NCBI GenBank assembly: GCA_041689615.1
Contig: JBDNFW010000022.1
Coordinates: 1 to 11,488 of the forward strand
Reading direction: 5' to 3'
Length of the DNA: 11,488 bases
DNA from: UBA7359 sp041689615
GTDB taxonomy: Bacteria; Pseudomonadota; Gammaproteobacteria; Eutrophobiales; Eutrophobiaceae
In this document: piece by piece, positions 1 through 5,491 of the stretch
Layout of the letters: each line of letters starts with the position of its first letter
Position numbering within the stretch: position 1 is the stretch's first letter
The notes under the pieces: model-generated
What the model was told of the DNA's origin: nothing
Databases searched by the model: none
The model's input: only the letters and a program-made list of their open reading frames with translations
Position numbers and translations under genes: made by a program

Positions 1-316
1 CATCGAACAAGTAAGACAACAGAGATCAACGAGTTTGAAGAAACTTATACAAGTCGTTGTTGATAAATTTGGCAAGGATTCTCAGAAGTATATTGATCTC
101 CATACACACTTGATAAAAGGCGAGACGCGTAAAGAGATATCGGGATTAGCTATAAAAATTGAAGCTGATCTTGTAGTTATGGATACGGTAGTGCGTACGG
201 GGATCCACGGTTTTATTATGGGTAACACGGCAGAGACAATACTTAATCAAATCGACTGTTCAGTTCTGGCAATCAAGCCACCTGGTTTTGAAACACCGAT
301 TACGTTAGAGGATTAA
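1..316 (+). CDS. UspE-like universal stress protein, C-terminal domain (5' end outside window)
   Basis: This is the last ~104 residues of a cytoplasmic universal stress protein; the reading frame is open from base 2, so the gene begins before the window. The end of the product (VVMDTVVRTGIHG, then GNTAETILNQIDCSVLAIKP) closely resembles the end of E. coli UspE, which also has VGRTGI, GNTAEQVI and a VIKP segment followed by a short acidic tail; here the tail ends TLED. UspE is a tandem two-domain Usp linked to starvation and oxidative-stress survival and motility, and this would be its second domain. The spacing of glycines (G-x2-G-x3-G-N-T) is the UspE type rather than the ATP-binding G-x2-G-x9-G(S/T) type, so nucleotide binding is doubtful. 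A TTG at position 35 is in frame but lies inside the domain and is not the start. A related N-terminal half lies at the other end of the window. Family assignment is firm; the paralogue name is less so. Confidence 0.88.
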   Translation, partial: IEQVRQQRSTSLKKLIQVVVDKFGKDSQKYIDLHTHLIKGETRKEISGLAIKIEADLVVMDTVVRTGIHGFIMGNTAETILNQIDCSVLAIKPPGFETPITLED

Positions 317-378
317 GTGTAGTTGCGAACTATTTTATCGTGTAATTAAATTATTTAGAATAGTCGGGTGCTTTTACA

Positions 379-870
379 ATGGAAGATAATAAACAATTAA
401 ATTTTGAGCACGAACCGGGACATGATCTTCATTTAGAACATGAAGATCCTACTATACGTTTTTTACACAGGATTATACGTGTAGCAGTAAAGATTCTTGC
501 CATTCTTATGGTACTCGTGATCGTTTGGGGAATAGGCGATGTTGTTTATGTTCTTTATCAACGTCTCACGCAACCACCGTTCCTGCTTCTTCAAATTAAT
601 GACCTTCTTGCAACTTTTGGTGCATTTTTAGCTGTACTTATTGCAATCGAAATTTTTATCAACATAAGTATGTATCTTAGTACTAATGTCATTCCGGTTC
701 GTTTGGTCATAGCAACTGCTCTTATGGCAATTGCTCGAAAAGTGATTATCTTTGATTTTGAACAGATAACTCCGCCTTATATTTATGGTACTGCCGCAGT
801 CGTTTTAGCGTTGGGTATAACATATTGGCTGCTTACAAAAAAAACACAACAGCAAAATCATACAGATTGA
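379..870 (+). CDS. psiE: PsiE-family membrane protein
   Basis: This 163-residue inner-membrane protein has four predicted helices, at about residues 36-60, 77-96, 104-124 and 134-152. The LINDLL-like segment before helix 2, the FINISMY stretch after it, and the ATALMAIARKVIIFD stretch around helix 3 match the phosphate-starvation-inducible PsiE family, whose biochemical role is unknown. The soluble N-terminus is rich in His and acidic residues (H11, H15, H18, H21, with E and D between), a feature that might bind metal but is unproven. The start is the ATG at 379; no strong ribosome site is visible before it. The gene begins 62 bases after the upstream usp stop in the same orientation, so joint transcription is likely. 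A weak 5-bp hairpin (320-332) followed by TTTT in the gap could attenuate read-through. PsiE proteins also occur in stress-tolerance gene clusters, which fits the neighbours. Family call firm, function unknown. Confidence 0.82.
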   Translation: MEDNKQLNFEHEPGHDLHLEHEDPTIRFLHRIIRVAVKILAILMVLVIVWGIGDVVYVLYQRLTQPPFLLLQINDLLATFGAFLAVLIAIEIFINISMYLSTNVIPVRLVIATALMAIARKVIIFDFEQITPPYIYGTAAVVLALGITYWLLTKKTQQQNHTD

Positions 871-1061
871 TCTTTTCTCTGCACTACAATAGTGACTAAC
901 AGTCATCAAATGATGTTTTTCTATTACATATAAATTAAGTAACTTGAAAAACACAATCGAATGTCACAAATAAATAAAGAAGGATTTTTTTCGTGAAGTA
1001 AAAATGCTATTTAGAGAAATATCAAGTTCACTCTCACGTAACTTCATAGAACTCCCGTTCG

Positions 1062-1087
1062 TTATTCAAATAATTAAATTTGAATAA
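1062..1087. repeat. Perfect 10-bp inverted repeat at the psiE/nhaA convergent junction
   Basis: TTATTCAAAT (1062-1071) and ATTTGAATAA (1078-1087) are exact reverse complements around a 6-base AT loop. It lies 4 bases from the GC-richer hairpin at 1092-1112, in the gap where psiE (plus) and nhaA (minus) converge. It may strengthen termination in either direction or simply be an AT-rich stem; no protein-binding role can be read from it. Confidence 0.45.
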
Positions 1088-1091
1088 TAAG

Positions 1092-1112
1092 CTGGCAACA
1101 CAATATTGCCAG
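1092..1112 (-). terminator. Probable terminator of nhaA
   Basis: CTGGCAA (1092-1098) pairs exactly with TTGCCAG (1106-1112) around a 7-base loop. On the minus strand it starts 21 bases past the nhaA stop and is followed by CTTATTATTC, a loose T-rich run, then the second hairpin at 1062-1087. The stem is modest (7 bp) and the T-run imperfect, so the factor-independent call is tentative. Confidence 0.5.
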
Positions 1113-1133
1113 ACTAGTAGGTGGGATGGTTCA

Positions 1134-2525
1134 TTACATTAGTATCTTTTGTGGCTTACTCACCAAATATAGCCAGATGAAACCTGCTGCACCCGCCAGC
1201 AGAGAGGCGGCAAGAATACCCGTCTTGGCAATCAGCAGTAAATCGTCCTGTCCCTCGAAACCAAGTTGGGCGACAAAGATAGACATGGTGAACCCGATCC
1301 CGGCCAATAGTGACACGCCTGCGATCTGCGTGAACCGAGTATCCTTTGGTAACTCCGCAATACCCAGTTTCAGCATCAGCCAACAAACCCCGGTGATACC
1401 AATGAACTTGCCCAATACCAATCCCAGTGACACACCTAACATAACAGGATGAGTCAAGGTTTCACCCAGAGAAGCAAATTCCATCGGGATGCCTGCATTG
1501 GCCAGGGCAAAGATCGGAATCACCATGTACGCTACCGGCATGTGCCAGATATGCTCCAGCCGCTGTAACGGAGCTTCAACACTGTGTACCCCATTTTCAA
1601 GAGTCTGCACCACAGCGCGTAATTTATCATTGGTCATGATGTTCATGCCGGGTGTGTGACTGTCATCAAAACGTTGCATCAGGTTTCTGACGTGTTCACT
1701 GAATAGTTCAGGTTTGTATTTGGGAACTGCCGGTACGGATAAAGCGCCCAGAATACCTGCCAAAGTAGCGTGTACACCGGATTGCAACATGGCATACCAT
1801 AGAAACACTGCGACAATAAAATATGGCATGGTTTTGCGGATACCACTCAGATTGAACACCATTAGCAAAGCGAACAAACCGCCGACTGCTGCCAGAGGAA
1901 CAAGAGCAATAGTGTCAGTGTAGAATATCGCTATCACCATTACCGCGCCTAGATCATCTACGATTGCCAATGCCACAAGAAATGTGAACAGGGCTTTGGG
2001 GACTCGACTCGCGAGTAAGGCCAGGGCGCCGATGGCGAAGGCGATATCGGTGGCCATGGGAATACCCCAGCCACGGGCAGCATCACCTTCTGGATTGATA
2101 ACAAAATAGATTAATGCCGGTACCACCATGCCGCCAATCGCTGCCCCTATCGGCAGCGCAGCATTACGTAGTTTCGCTAGCTCGCCAACCAGTATTTCTC
2201 GTTTTAATTCCAGCCCGACGACGAAAAAAAATAGTGCCATCAGGCCATCATTGATCCAGTGGTGCAGGCTCATTTCCAGCGACCAGCTACCGATGTTGAG
2301 ACCAACGAGGGTATGCACAATATGTTGGTAGGCGGAAACTAGCGGCCCGTTAGCCAGCAGCAAGGCTATGATCGCCGTAGCCATCAGCAGTAAACCACTA
2401 GTTGTCTCGCGGTGAATAAACTCTTCAAAAGGAGTGAGGATCTTGTCAAAACTCTTTTCCCAGGGAGCAACATATACGTCTGCTATTACTTTAGAGTCAA
2501 ATTTTACTTTTTCATTTTCATTCAT
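1134..2525 (-). CDS. nhaA: Na+/H+ antiporter NhaA
   Basis: This 463-residue inner-membrane antiporter expels Na+ (or Li+) in exchange for H+. All key residues of E. coli NhaA can be placed: ATDIAFAIG carries D160 (D133 in E. coli), AIVDDLGA carries D190 and D191 (the ion-binding D163/D164 pair), SGVHATLAG carries H252 (pH-related H225), and GLVLGKFIG carries K373 (K300). The first four keep a constant offset of 27 residues from E. coli, so the N-terminus is about 27 residues longer. The offset grows to 73 by K373, showing an insertion of about 46 residues between roughly 270 and 318; similar long NhaA forms are known. The core therefore looks functional. The start is the ATG at 2525; an upstream ATG in another frame meets a stop after a few codons, and there is no clear ribosome site. 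A decayed transposase lies directly upstream, so the promoter is probably in the 113-base gap or the relic. A hairpin follows the stop. Confidence 0.95.
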   Translation of the reverse strand: MNENEKVKFDSKVIADVYVAPWEKSFDKILTPFEEFIHRETTSGLLLMATAIIALLLANGPLVSAYQHIVHTLVGLNIGSWSLEMSLHHWINDGLMALFFFVVGLELKREILVGELAKLRNAALPIGAAIGGMVVPALIYFVINPEGDAARGWGIPMATDIAFAIGALALLASRVPKALFTFLVALAIVDDLGAVMVIAIFYTDTIALVPLAAVGGLFALLMVFNLSGIRKTMPYFIVAVFLWYAMLQSGVHATLAGILGALSVPAVPKYKPELFSEHVRNLMQRFDDSHTPGMNIMTNDKLRAVVQTLENGVHSVEAPLQRLEHIWHMPVAYMVIPIFALANAGIPMEFASLGETLTHPVMLGVSLGLVLGKFIGITGVCWLMLKLGIAELPKDTRFTQIAGVSLLAGIGFTMSIFVAQLGFEGQDDLLLIAKTGILAASLLAGAAGFIWLYLVSKPQKILM

Positions 2526-2637
2526 ATTCGTTCATATTCATCCATTACTATTATTCTATAGGCAAACAGCGACTTAAAAGCTATTACACTATTGCATGGG
2601 TTCAGTTTAAGTTATTTTCTAAGGTGCTCTCTAGTTT

Positions 2638-2968
2638 TTATCGTAACAGTACATTAAACACTTCATTAAGGTGTCTTCCAGTCTAACACCTTACAAAGGT
2701 CGTCCATTTAATCGGTTCTTGTGCCTTTCTAGCTTTATTATTTCTGTCCTCATTAAAGTCGGTGCCTTTTGGAAATAATTGACATATCAGATCATTAATA
2801 TTTTCATTGGTGCCACGTTCCCAATGACACTGTGGAAATGCAAAATAGATATACATCTCTTTCGTGAACAAGAGATGTTACGACATCACTGACCATCCCC
2901 GGTATCTGTCAGCGACGGTCATTTCAACCGACTCCGAGGTCGCCATCTCTTTCGCTGTTGTCGTAAAT
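2638..2968 (-). pseudogene. Decayed IS30-family transposase fragment (3' part only)
   Basis: Reading the minus strand from 2968 gives, in shifting frames, the pieces of an IS30-type DDE transposase C-terminus: YDN then KEMA (2944-2965, one frame break between them; intact relatives read YDxGKEMA), then IYFAFPQCHWERGTNEN and FPKGTDF (2683-2871; intact relatives read VYFADPHSPWQRGTNENTNGL), NNKARK, then LDWKTP, and finally NEVFNVLLR with a stop at 2638 in yet another frame. At least three frame breaks, an in-frame stop, a deletion after KGTDFNED and a spacer before LDWKTP rule out a working enzyme. The N-terminal helix-turn-helix half is absent. The catalytic Glu would be in RGTNEN, and the Asp in YDN. 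The sequence ATTGCATGGGTTCAGTTT at 2592-2609, past the stop, is a possible old terminal repeat, but no partner was found. Family assignment is firm from motif order. Confidence 0.82.
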
Positions 2969-3164
2969 AACCTAACAACGACTTGCATTGACAACCCTGG
3001 GGTAATATATATCAAATACATATAGACTGTTTTAGCATACACGTCAGCATCTCTCATTCAGATAATCTAGCCATAAAAAATGGAATCGTTTTGAGGGGGC
3101 AGATCAATCTCATTAATCGTCGAGAAGAAAAATACACTAATTTATGAAGGTTCTCTGGGTTGTC
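2969..3164. other. Non-coding stretch upstream of the IS30 relic; nothing clearly recognised
   Basis: No reading frame of note is present. It may hold further degraded mobile DNA: the minus strand next to the relic (2969-2998) continues plausibly but not recognisably as transposase. The plus strand at 3081-3106 ends in GAGGGGGCAGATCA, which looks like the terminal repeat style of some IS3-type elements, without a partner. This region also contains whatever 3' untranslated sequence follows the VC0807-family gene; no hairpin with a T-run was seen. Confidence 0.35.
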
Positions 3165-3896
3165 TTACTTCTCCGTGTGGATTGAAACCAGTATCTCTTC
3201 GAGCGCGAATCCGGTCATACGATGAATCATTCGCCATAGGTAATAAAAGATCGCCAGCATCATGAGGATGGAGGGGATGGCGATTACCGGATAGCTGAGC
3301 AAGGTCAGCCGTCCGAGTTCTTCGTTGAAAGCAGCACTACCCGCAGGGCTGGTAACGATCCACTTGGCAAGACAGTAGTTCATTACCGCCGAAAAGAAAA
3401 AGGTGCCGCTCAGCAGATATGTGGCATTCAACAGGCGAGCTTCAAATGCAGCGGTATTACCAAGATCCTCGAGTTTCTGCTTAATCTTGCTGACATCCAT
3501 AATGGCAGGGCTATAGAGCAGGGTTCTGATCAGCGGATAGCGGGTGCGCGTTGAGACCAACACCGCGATGCCGATCAGTCCGGGGATCGCCGCCTCTTTG
3601 ACAGCCAGCCATTGCGGATCGAGCTGCAGCAGACCGATGCCGCCAGTCAGCAACACGCTTATCAAACCAAGCAGCGCAATAAAATTAAATGTTTTGTATT
3701 TGAATCGTTCGAATAGACCCCAGCCGAGAGGAAAAGCCAGTGCCAGAATCAGGGCAGTACTCGCTCCAAGGGCATCATCGTTACTGAGTTTCATCAGGAT
3801 AATAGAGGGGATAACAATACTGGCCAGCAGGTCAATCATTGGGCGTGGCTTATGACCAGAAGAATTTTGTGTAGCCGTATTTGGGGTATTGATCAT
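3165..3896 (-). CDS. VC0807-family integral membrane protein
   Basis: This 243-residue protein matches the VC0807 family of multi-pass inner-membrane proteins of unknown function. Recognisable family landmarks are DLLASIVIPSIILMKL (22-37), ALAFPLGWGL (52-61), LLTGGIGLLQLDPQWLAVKEA (82-102), IPGLIGIAVL then TRTRYPLIRTLLY (104-128), and TSPAGSAAFNEELGRLT (182-198). I count about six hydrophobic segments, at roughly 22-36, 46-62, 70-90, 103-115, 157-178 and 199-221. The predicted loop at 130-156 is charged and probably faces the cytoplasm. The ATG at 3896 is preceded by only a weak purine run (GAGA). It is the last gene of a minus-strand series behind yccA and a broken lipoprotein gene, which may have shared one transcript. 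The GC content is higher than in the plus-strand genes. Family call good, function unknown. Confidence 0.8.
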   Translation of the reverse strand: MINTPNTATQNSSGHKPRPMIDLLASIVIPSIILMKLSNDDALGASTALILALAFPLGWGLFERFKYKTFNFIALLGLISVLLTGGIGLLQLDPQWLAVKEAAIPGLIGIAVLVSTRTRYPLIRTLLYSPAIMDVSKIKQKLEDLGNTAAFEARLLNATYLLSGTFFFSAVMNYCLAKWIVTSPAGSAAFNEELGRLTLLSYPVIAIPSILMMLAIFYYLWRMIHRMTGFALEEILVSIHTEK

Positions 3897-3960
3897 ACTG
3901 TATCTCTGTCTCTGATTTGGAGTTTCTCAAGTACGTCGCCGATTGTCCATCGCTAATCCA

Positions 3961-4135
3961 TCACCCTCTCGTATGACGCCATTCTTCCGGGAGGCGCATG
4001 TTATAAATCGGTACACCTTGCTCTAGTACTGTAATCAACTGCTCGTTATCCATATTCATAAGGTTGCTCGACGCAACCTGACATTGAGATCAGCAGCAGG
4101 AAAAGCGCAAAGAATCGAAAAACCTTGTTTGTTAC
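3961..4135 (-). pseudogene. Broken rhodanese-type lipoprotein gene (signal peptide plus domain start)
   Basis: On the minus strand, a frame ending at 4046 reads NKVFRFFALFLLLISMSGC then VEQPYEYG and stop: a basic residue, a hydrophobic core and a lipobox (MSGC), typical of an outer- or inner-membrane lipoprotein. A frame shifted by one base at that point reads MDNEQLITVLEQGVPIYNMR then LPEEWRHTRG and stop (4053 to 3961). This is the start of the rhodanese-like lipoprotein type with IDNxQLxxLLxQGVPxxDIR followed by RPEEWRQTG. The two pieces would join as CVEQPYE(N)MDNEQL if one or two bases were restored, so a frameshift broke the gene. The frame has no ATG, GTG or TTG start before the signal peptide, and the remainder of the domain, including the active-site Cys loop, is gone. 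It lies between yccA and the VC0807-family gene in the same orientation. The interpretation is motif-based but consistent in both halves. Confidence 0.72.
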
Positions 4136-4180
4136 TCTGTTACGGGTGGCTAATCGGTCGAGGCCTCATGGCAATTGGTT

Positions 4181-4214
4181 ATCGCCAGACGGCAGAAGTG
4201 CCCCGTCTGGTGAT
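4181..4214 (-). terminator. Strong hairpin after yccA, possible terminator
   Basis: ATCGCCAGACGG (4181-4192) pairs with CCGTCTGGTGAT (4203-4214) over 12 bp with one G-T pair and a 10-base loop. It lies 17 bases past the yccA stop. On the minus strand it is followed by AACCAATTGCC, with no T-run; on the plus strand TAACTTTGTTTT follows. It may therefore protect the yccA mRNA end or terminate weakly rather than act as a classic terminator. Confidence 0.5.
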
Positions 4215-4231
4215 TAACTTTGTTTTCGTAA

Positions 4232-4903
4232 TTATTCGTTACCCTTCATGAAACCCAGTAGGTGTAGCAGGCTGGTGAATAGATTAAAAATCGATACGTA
4301 CAGCGTGACGGTTGCCATGATGTAGTTGGTCTCACCGCCGTGAATAATGTTACTGGTCTCATATAGAATCAGGCCCGCCATGAGCAACACGAACATGGAA
4401 GACACTGCGAGGGATAACATAGGTATTTCGAATAGTATCGCACCGAGTCCGGCGAGGAAGGCTACCAGGATCCCTACCATTAGGAAGCCGCCCATGAAAC
4501 TAAAATCCTTGCGGCTGATGAGAGTGTAGCCCGACAGACCAAGGAAAATAGCACCAGTCGCGCCCATGGCTGTCATTACTATCTGACCACCATCGGATAG
4601 GGCCAGATAAGAATTAATGATTGGTCCTAGTGTGTAACCCATGAAACCGGTCAAGGCAAAAACGAATACAAGTCCTAGGCTATGGTTACGAAATTTGGTG
4701 GTGGCGAAAAGTAAACCAAAGTAACCCACCAGTGTTAGTAACAAGCCAGGATGAGGCAGGTTTAATACCATCGAAATGCCTGCCATCATGGCACTGAACA
4801 AAAGAGTCATGGATAACAGCGTGTAGGTATTACGGATAACCTTATTGGTGACTAGAATGGCCGTTTGTTCGTGGGGCATCGTCTTTGTAACTGATGTGTT
4901 CAT
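4232..4903 (-). CDS. yccA: Bax inhibitor-1 family protein, YccA-like
   Basis: This 223-residue, seven-helix inner-membrane protein is close to E. coli YccA (219 residues), which binds and restrains the FtsH membrane protease. Shared landmarks include KVIRNTYTLLSMTLLFSA (21-38), LPHPGLLLTLVGY (49-61), TGFMGYTLGPIINSYL (85-100), RKDFSFMGG (131-139) and ETSNIIHGGETNYI (182-195). The last is the conserved BI-1 C-terminal segment with its acidic residues, followed by a final helix ending LLGFMKGNE. The charged N-terminal tail faces the cytoplasm in YccA and is needed for FtsH handling. The ATG at 4903 is preceded by AGGA about 12 bases upstream, a weak and distant ribosome site. It is the first of the minus-strand genes after the ComEA-like gene's terminator, so it has its own promoter in the 4904-4982 gap, near a 16-base palindrome (4950-4965). 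Its GC content is higher than that of the plus-strand operon. Confidence 0.92.
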   Translation of the reverse strand: MNTSVTKTMPHEQTAILVTNKVIRNTYTLLSMTLLFSAMMAGISMVLNLPHPGLLLTLVGYFGLLFATTKFRNHSLGLVFVFALTGFMGYTLGPIINSYLALSDGGQIVMTAMGATGAIFLGLSGYTLISRKDFSFMGGFLMVGILVAFLAGLGAILFEIPMLSLAVSSMFVLLMAGLILYETSNIIHGGETNYIMATVTLYVSIFNLFTSLLHLLGFMKGNE

Positions 4904-4949
4904 GATAGTTTTTTTCCTGTTGTGTTAATTTTGATTTCCATGTGATTCG

Positions 4950-4965
4950 ATATTCATCTGAATAT
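4950..4965. promoter_or_regulatory. Palindrome upstream of yccA, possible operator
   Basis: ATATTCA-TC-TGAATAT is a perfect 7-bp inverted repeat with a 2-base centre, 46 bases upstream of the yccA start, where promoter elements are expected. The size suits a dimeric regulator, but no regulator can be named and the AT-rich context makes a chance match possible. Confidence 0.3.
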
Positions 4966-4982
4966 ATATAATTTTACGTATT

Positions 4983-5010
4983 ACTAAAGCCTCCTGACGG
5001 AGGCTTTAGT
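4983..5010 (-). terminator. Terminator of the ComEA-like gene
   Basis: ACTAAAGCCTCC (4983-4994) and GGAGGCTTTAGT (4999-5010) form a perfect 12-bp stem with a 4-base loop, 16 bases past the stop of the ComEA-like gene. The AAAGCCTCC/GGAGGCTTT core is the common A-stem-T form that can work in both directions. It also separates this gene from yccA. Confidence 0.85.
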
Positions 5011-5026
5011 GCGAACTAAACTAATG

Positions 5027-5323
5027 TTATATACGATCTTCTTTCCTATTGCCTGCGTTTACACCACCAACAGTGAGTTTGCTGTAGTTTGGTCCTATGA
5101 TGTCTGACCCTATGCCTATATGTAATAATTCAGGAATCTTTACAAATACGCCATTCTTCTCGCGATATTCAATAATTGCATCAGCTTGTTTTGCAGTAAG
5201 ACCACTCAGTCCTTTTAGTAACGCATCCTTACTCGCTGTATTCAAGTTGACTTCATTAGCAAGCGCAGAGAGTGAAAATGCAGCAATGACTAACGCCAAA
5301 CCCGTTTTCTTTAATGTATTCAT
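5027..5323 (-). CDS. Secreted ComEA-like helix-hairpin-helix protein
   Basis: This 98-residue protein starts with a Sec signal peptide (MNTLKKTG, a hydrophobic core to residue 20, then ALA with likely cleavage after A22), so the mature ~76-residue protein is periplasmic. The mature part is one ComEA-type module: VNLNTASKDALL (25-36), a first hairpin GLSGLTAKQADAI (38-50), EYREKNGVF (52-60), and a second hairpin HIGIGSDIIGPN (68-79). Such modules bind double-stranded DNA without sequence preference, and short periplasmic ComEA proteins pull DNA in during natural transformation in some gammaproteobacteria. The first hairpin has GLT where GIG is usual, so DNA binding is likely but not assured. 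The end (VNAGNRKEDRI) is not family-typical. The ATG is fixed by GGAGG at 5329-5333, five bases upstream. It is transcribed away from the LysR gene and ends at a strong terminator. No other competence gene is in the window. Confidence 0.85.
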   Translation of the reverse strand: MNTLKKTGLALVIAAFSLSALANEVNLNTASKDALLKGLSGLTAKQADAIIEYREKNGVFVKIPELLHIGIGSDIIGPNYSKLTVGGVNAGNRKEDRI

Positions 5324-5491
5324 TTAAACCTCCAAATATGTTCGTATAAATTCAATCTACTAAGTTCTTCTAAACAAACAAATGATTATTCATTGAAGGA
5401 TTAGACGATTAGCAAACAGAAAGTTTATATTTGTTTAATGAATTAATATGATATATCTTATTAGTTATTCTAATAAATAAAAATATAGATC
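5324..5491. promoter_or_regulatory. Divergent promoter region between the ComEA-like and LysR genes
   Basis: This 168-base, very AT-rich gap must hold the promoters of both divergent genes. For the ComEA-like gene the ribosome site GGAGG (5329-5333, minus) is clear, and a possible -10 (TTATAC, minus strand of 5344-5349) has only a poor -35. Inverted repeats seen: AATGA-TTAT-TCATT (5381-5394), and TAAACAAA (5371-5378) with TTTGTTTA (5430-5437). Given the base composition some may be chance. No strong ribosome site precedes the LysR start. Confidence 0.5.
5458..5476. promoter_or_regulatory. Candidate LysR box before the LysR gene
   Basis: TTATTAG-TTATT-CTAATAA is a perfect 7-bp inverted repeat with a 5-base centre and fits the T-N11-A rule of LysR-type binding sites (T at 5461, A at 5473). 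It ends 15 bases before the LysR start codon, a position suited to self-repression. Assigning it to this regulator is inference. Confidence 0.45.

Noticed and set aside
35..316. TTG at position 35 as the start of a short Usp protein
   Set aside because: The frame is open to the window edge and the TTG lies inside the domain, so the gene simply starts upstream.
901..920. Short hairpin CATC/GATG followed by TTTTT as a psiE terminator
   Set aside because: The stem is only 4 bp around a 4-base loop; too weak to call despite the T-run.
1126..1452. Open frame on the plus strand opposite nhaA (and similar frames at 1714-1923, 2128-2331)
   Set aside because: They lie antisense to the well-supported nhaA gene, have low-complexity composition and match no family.
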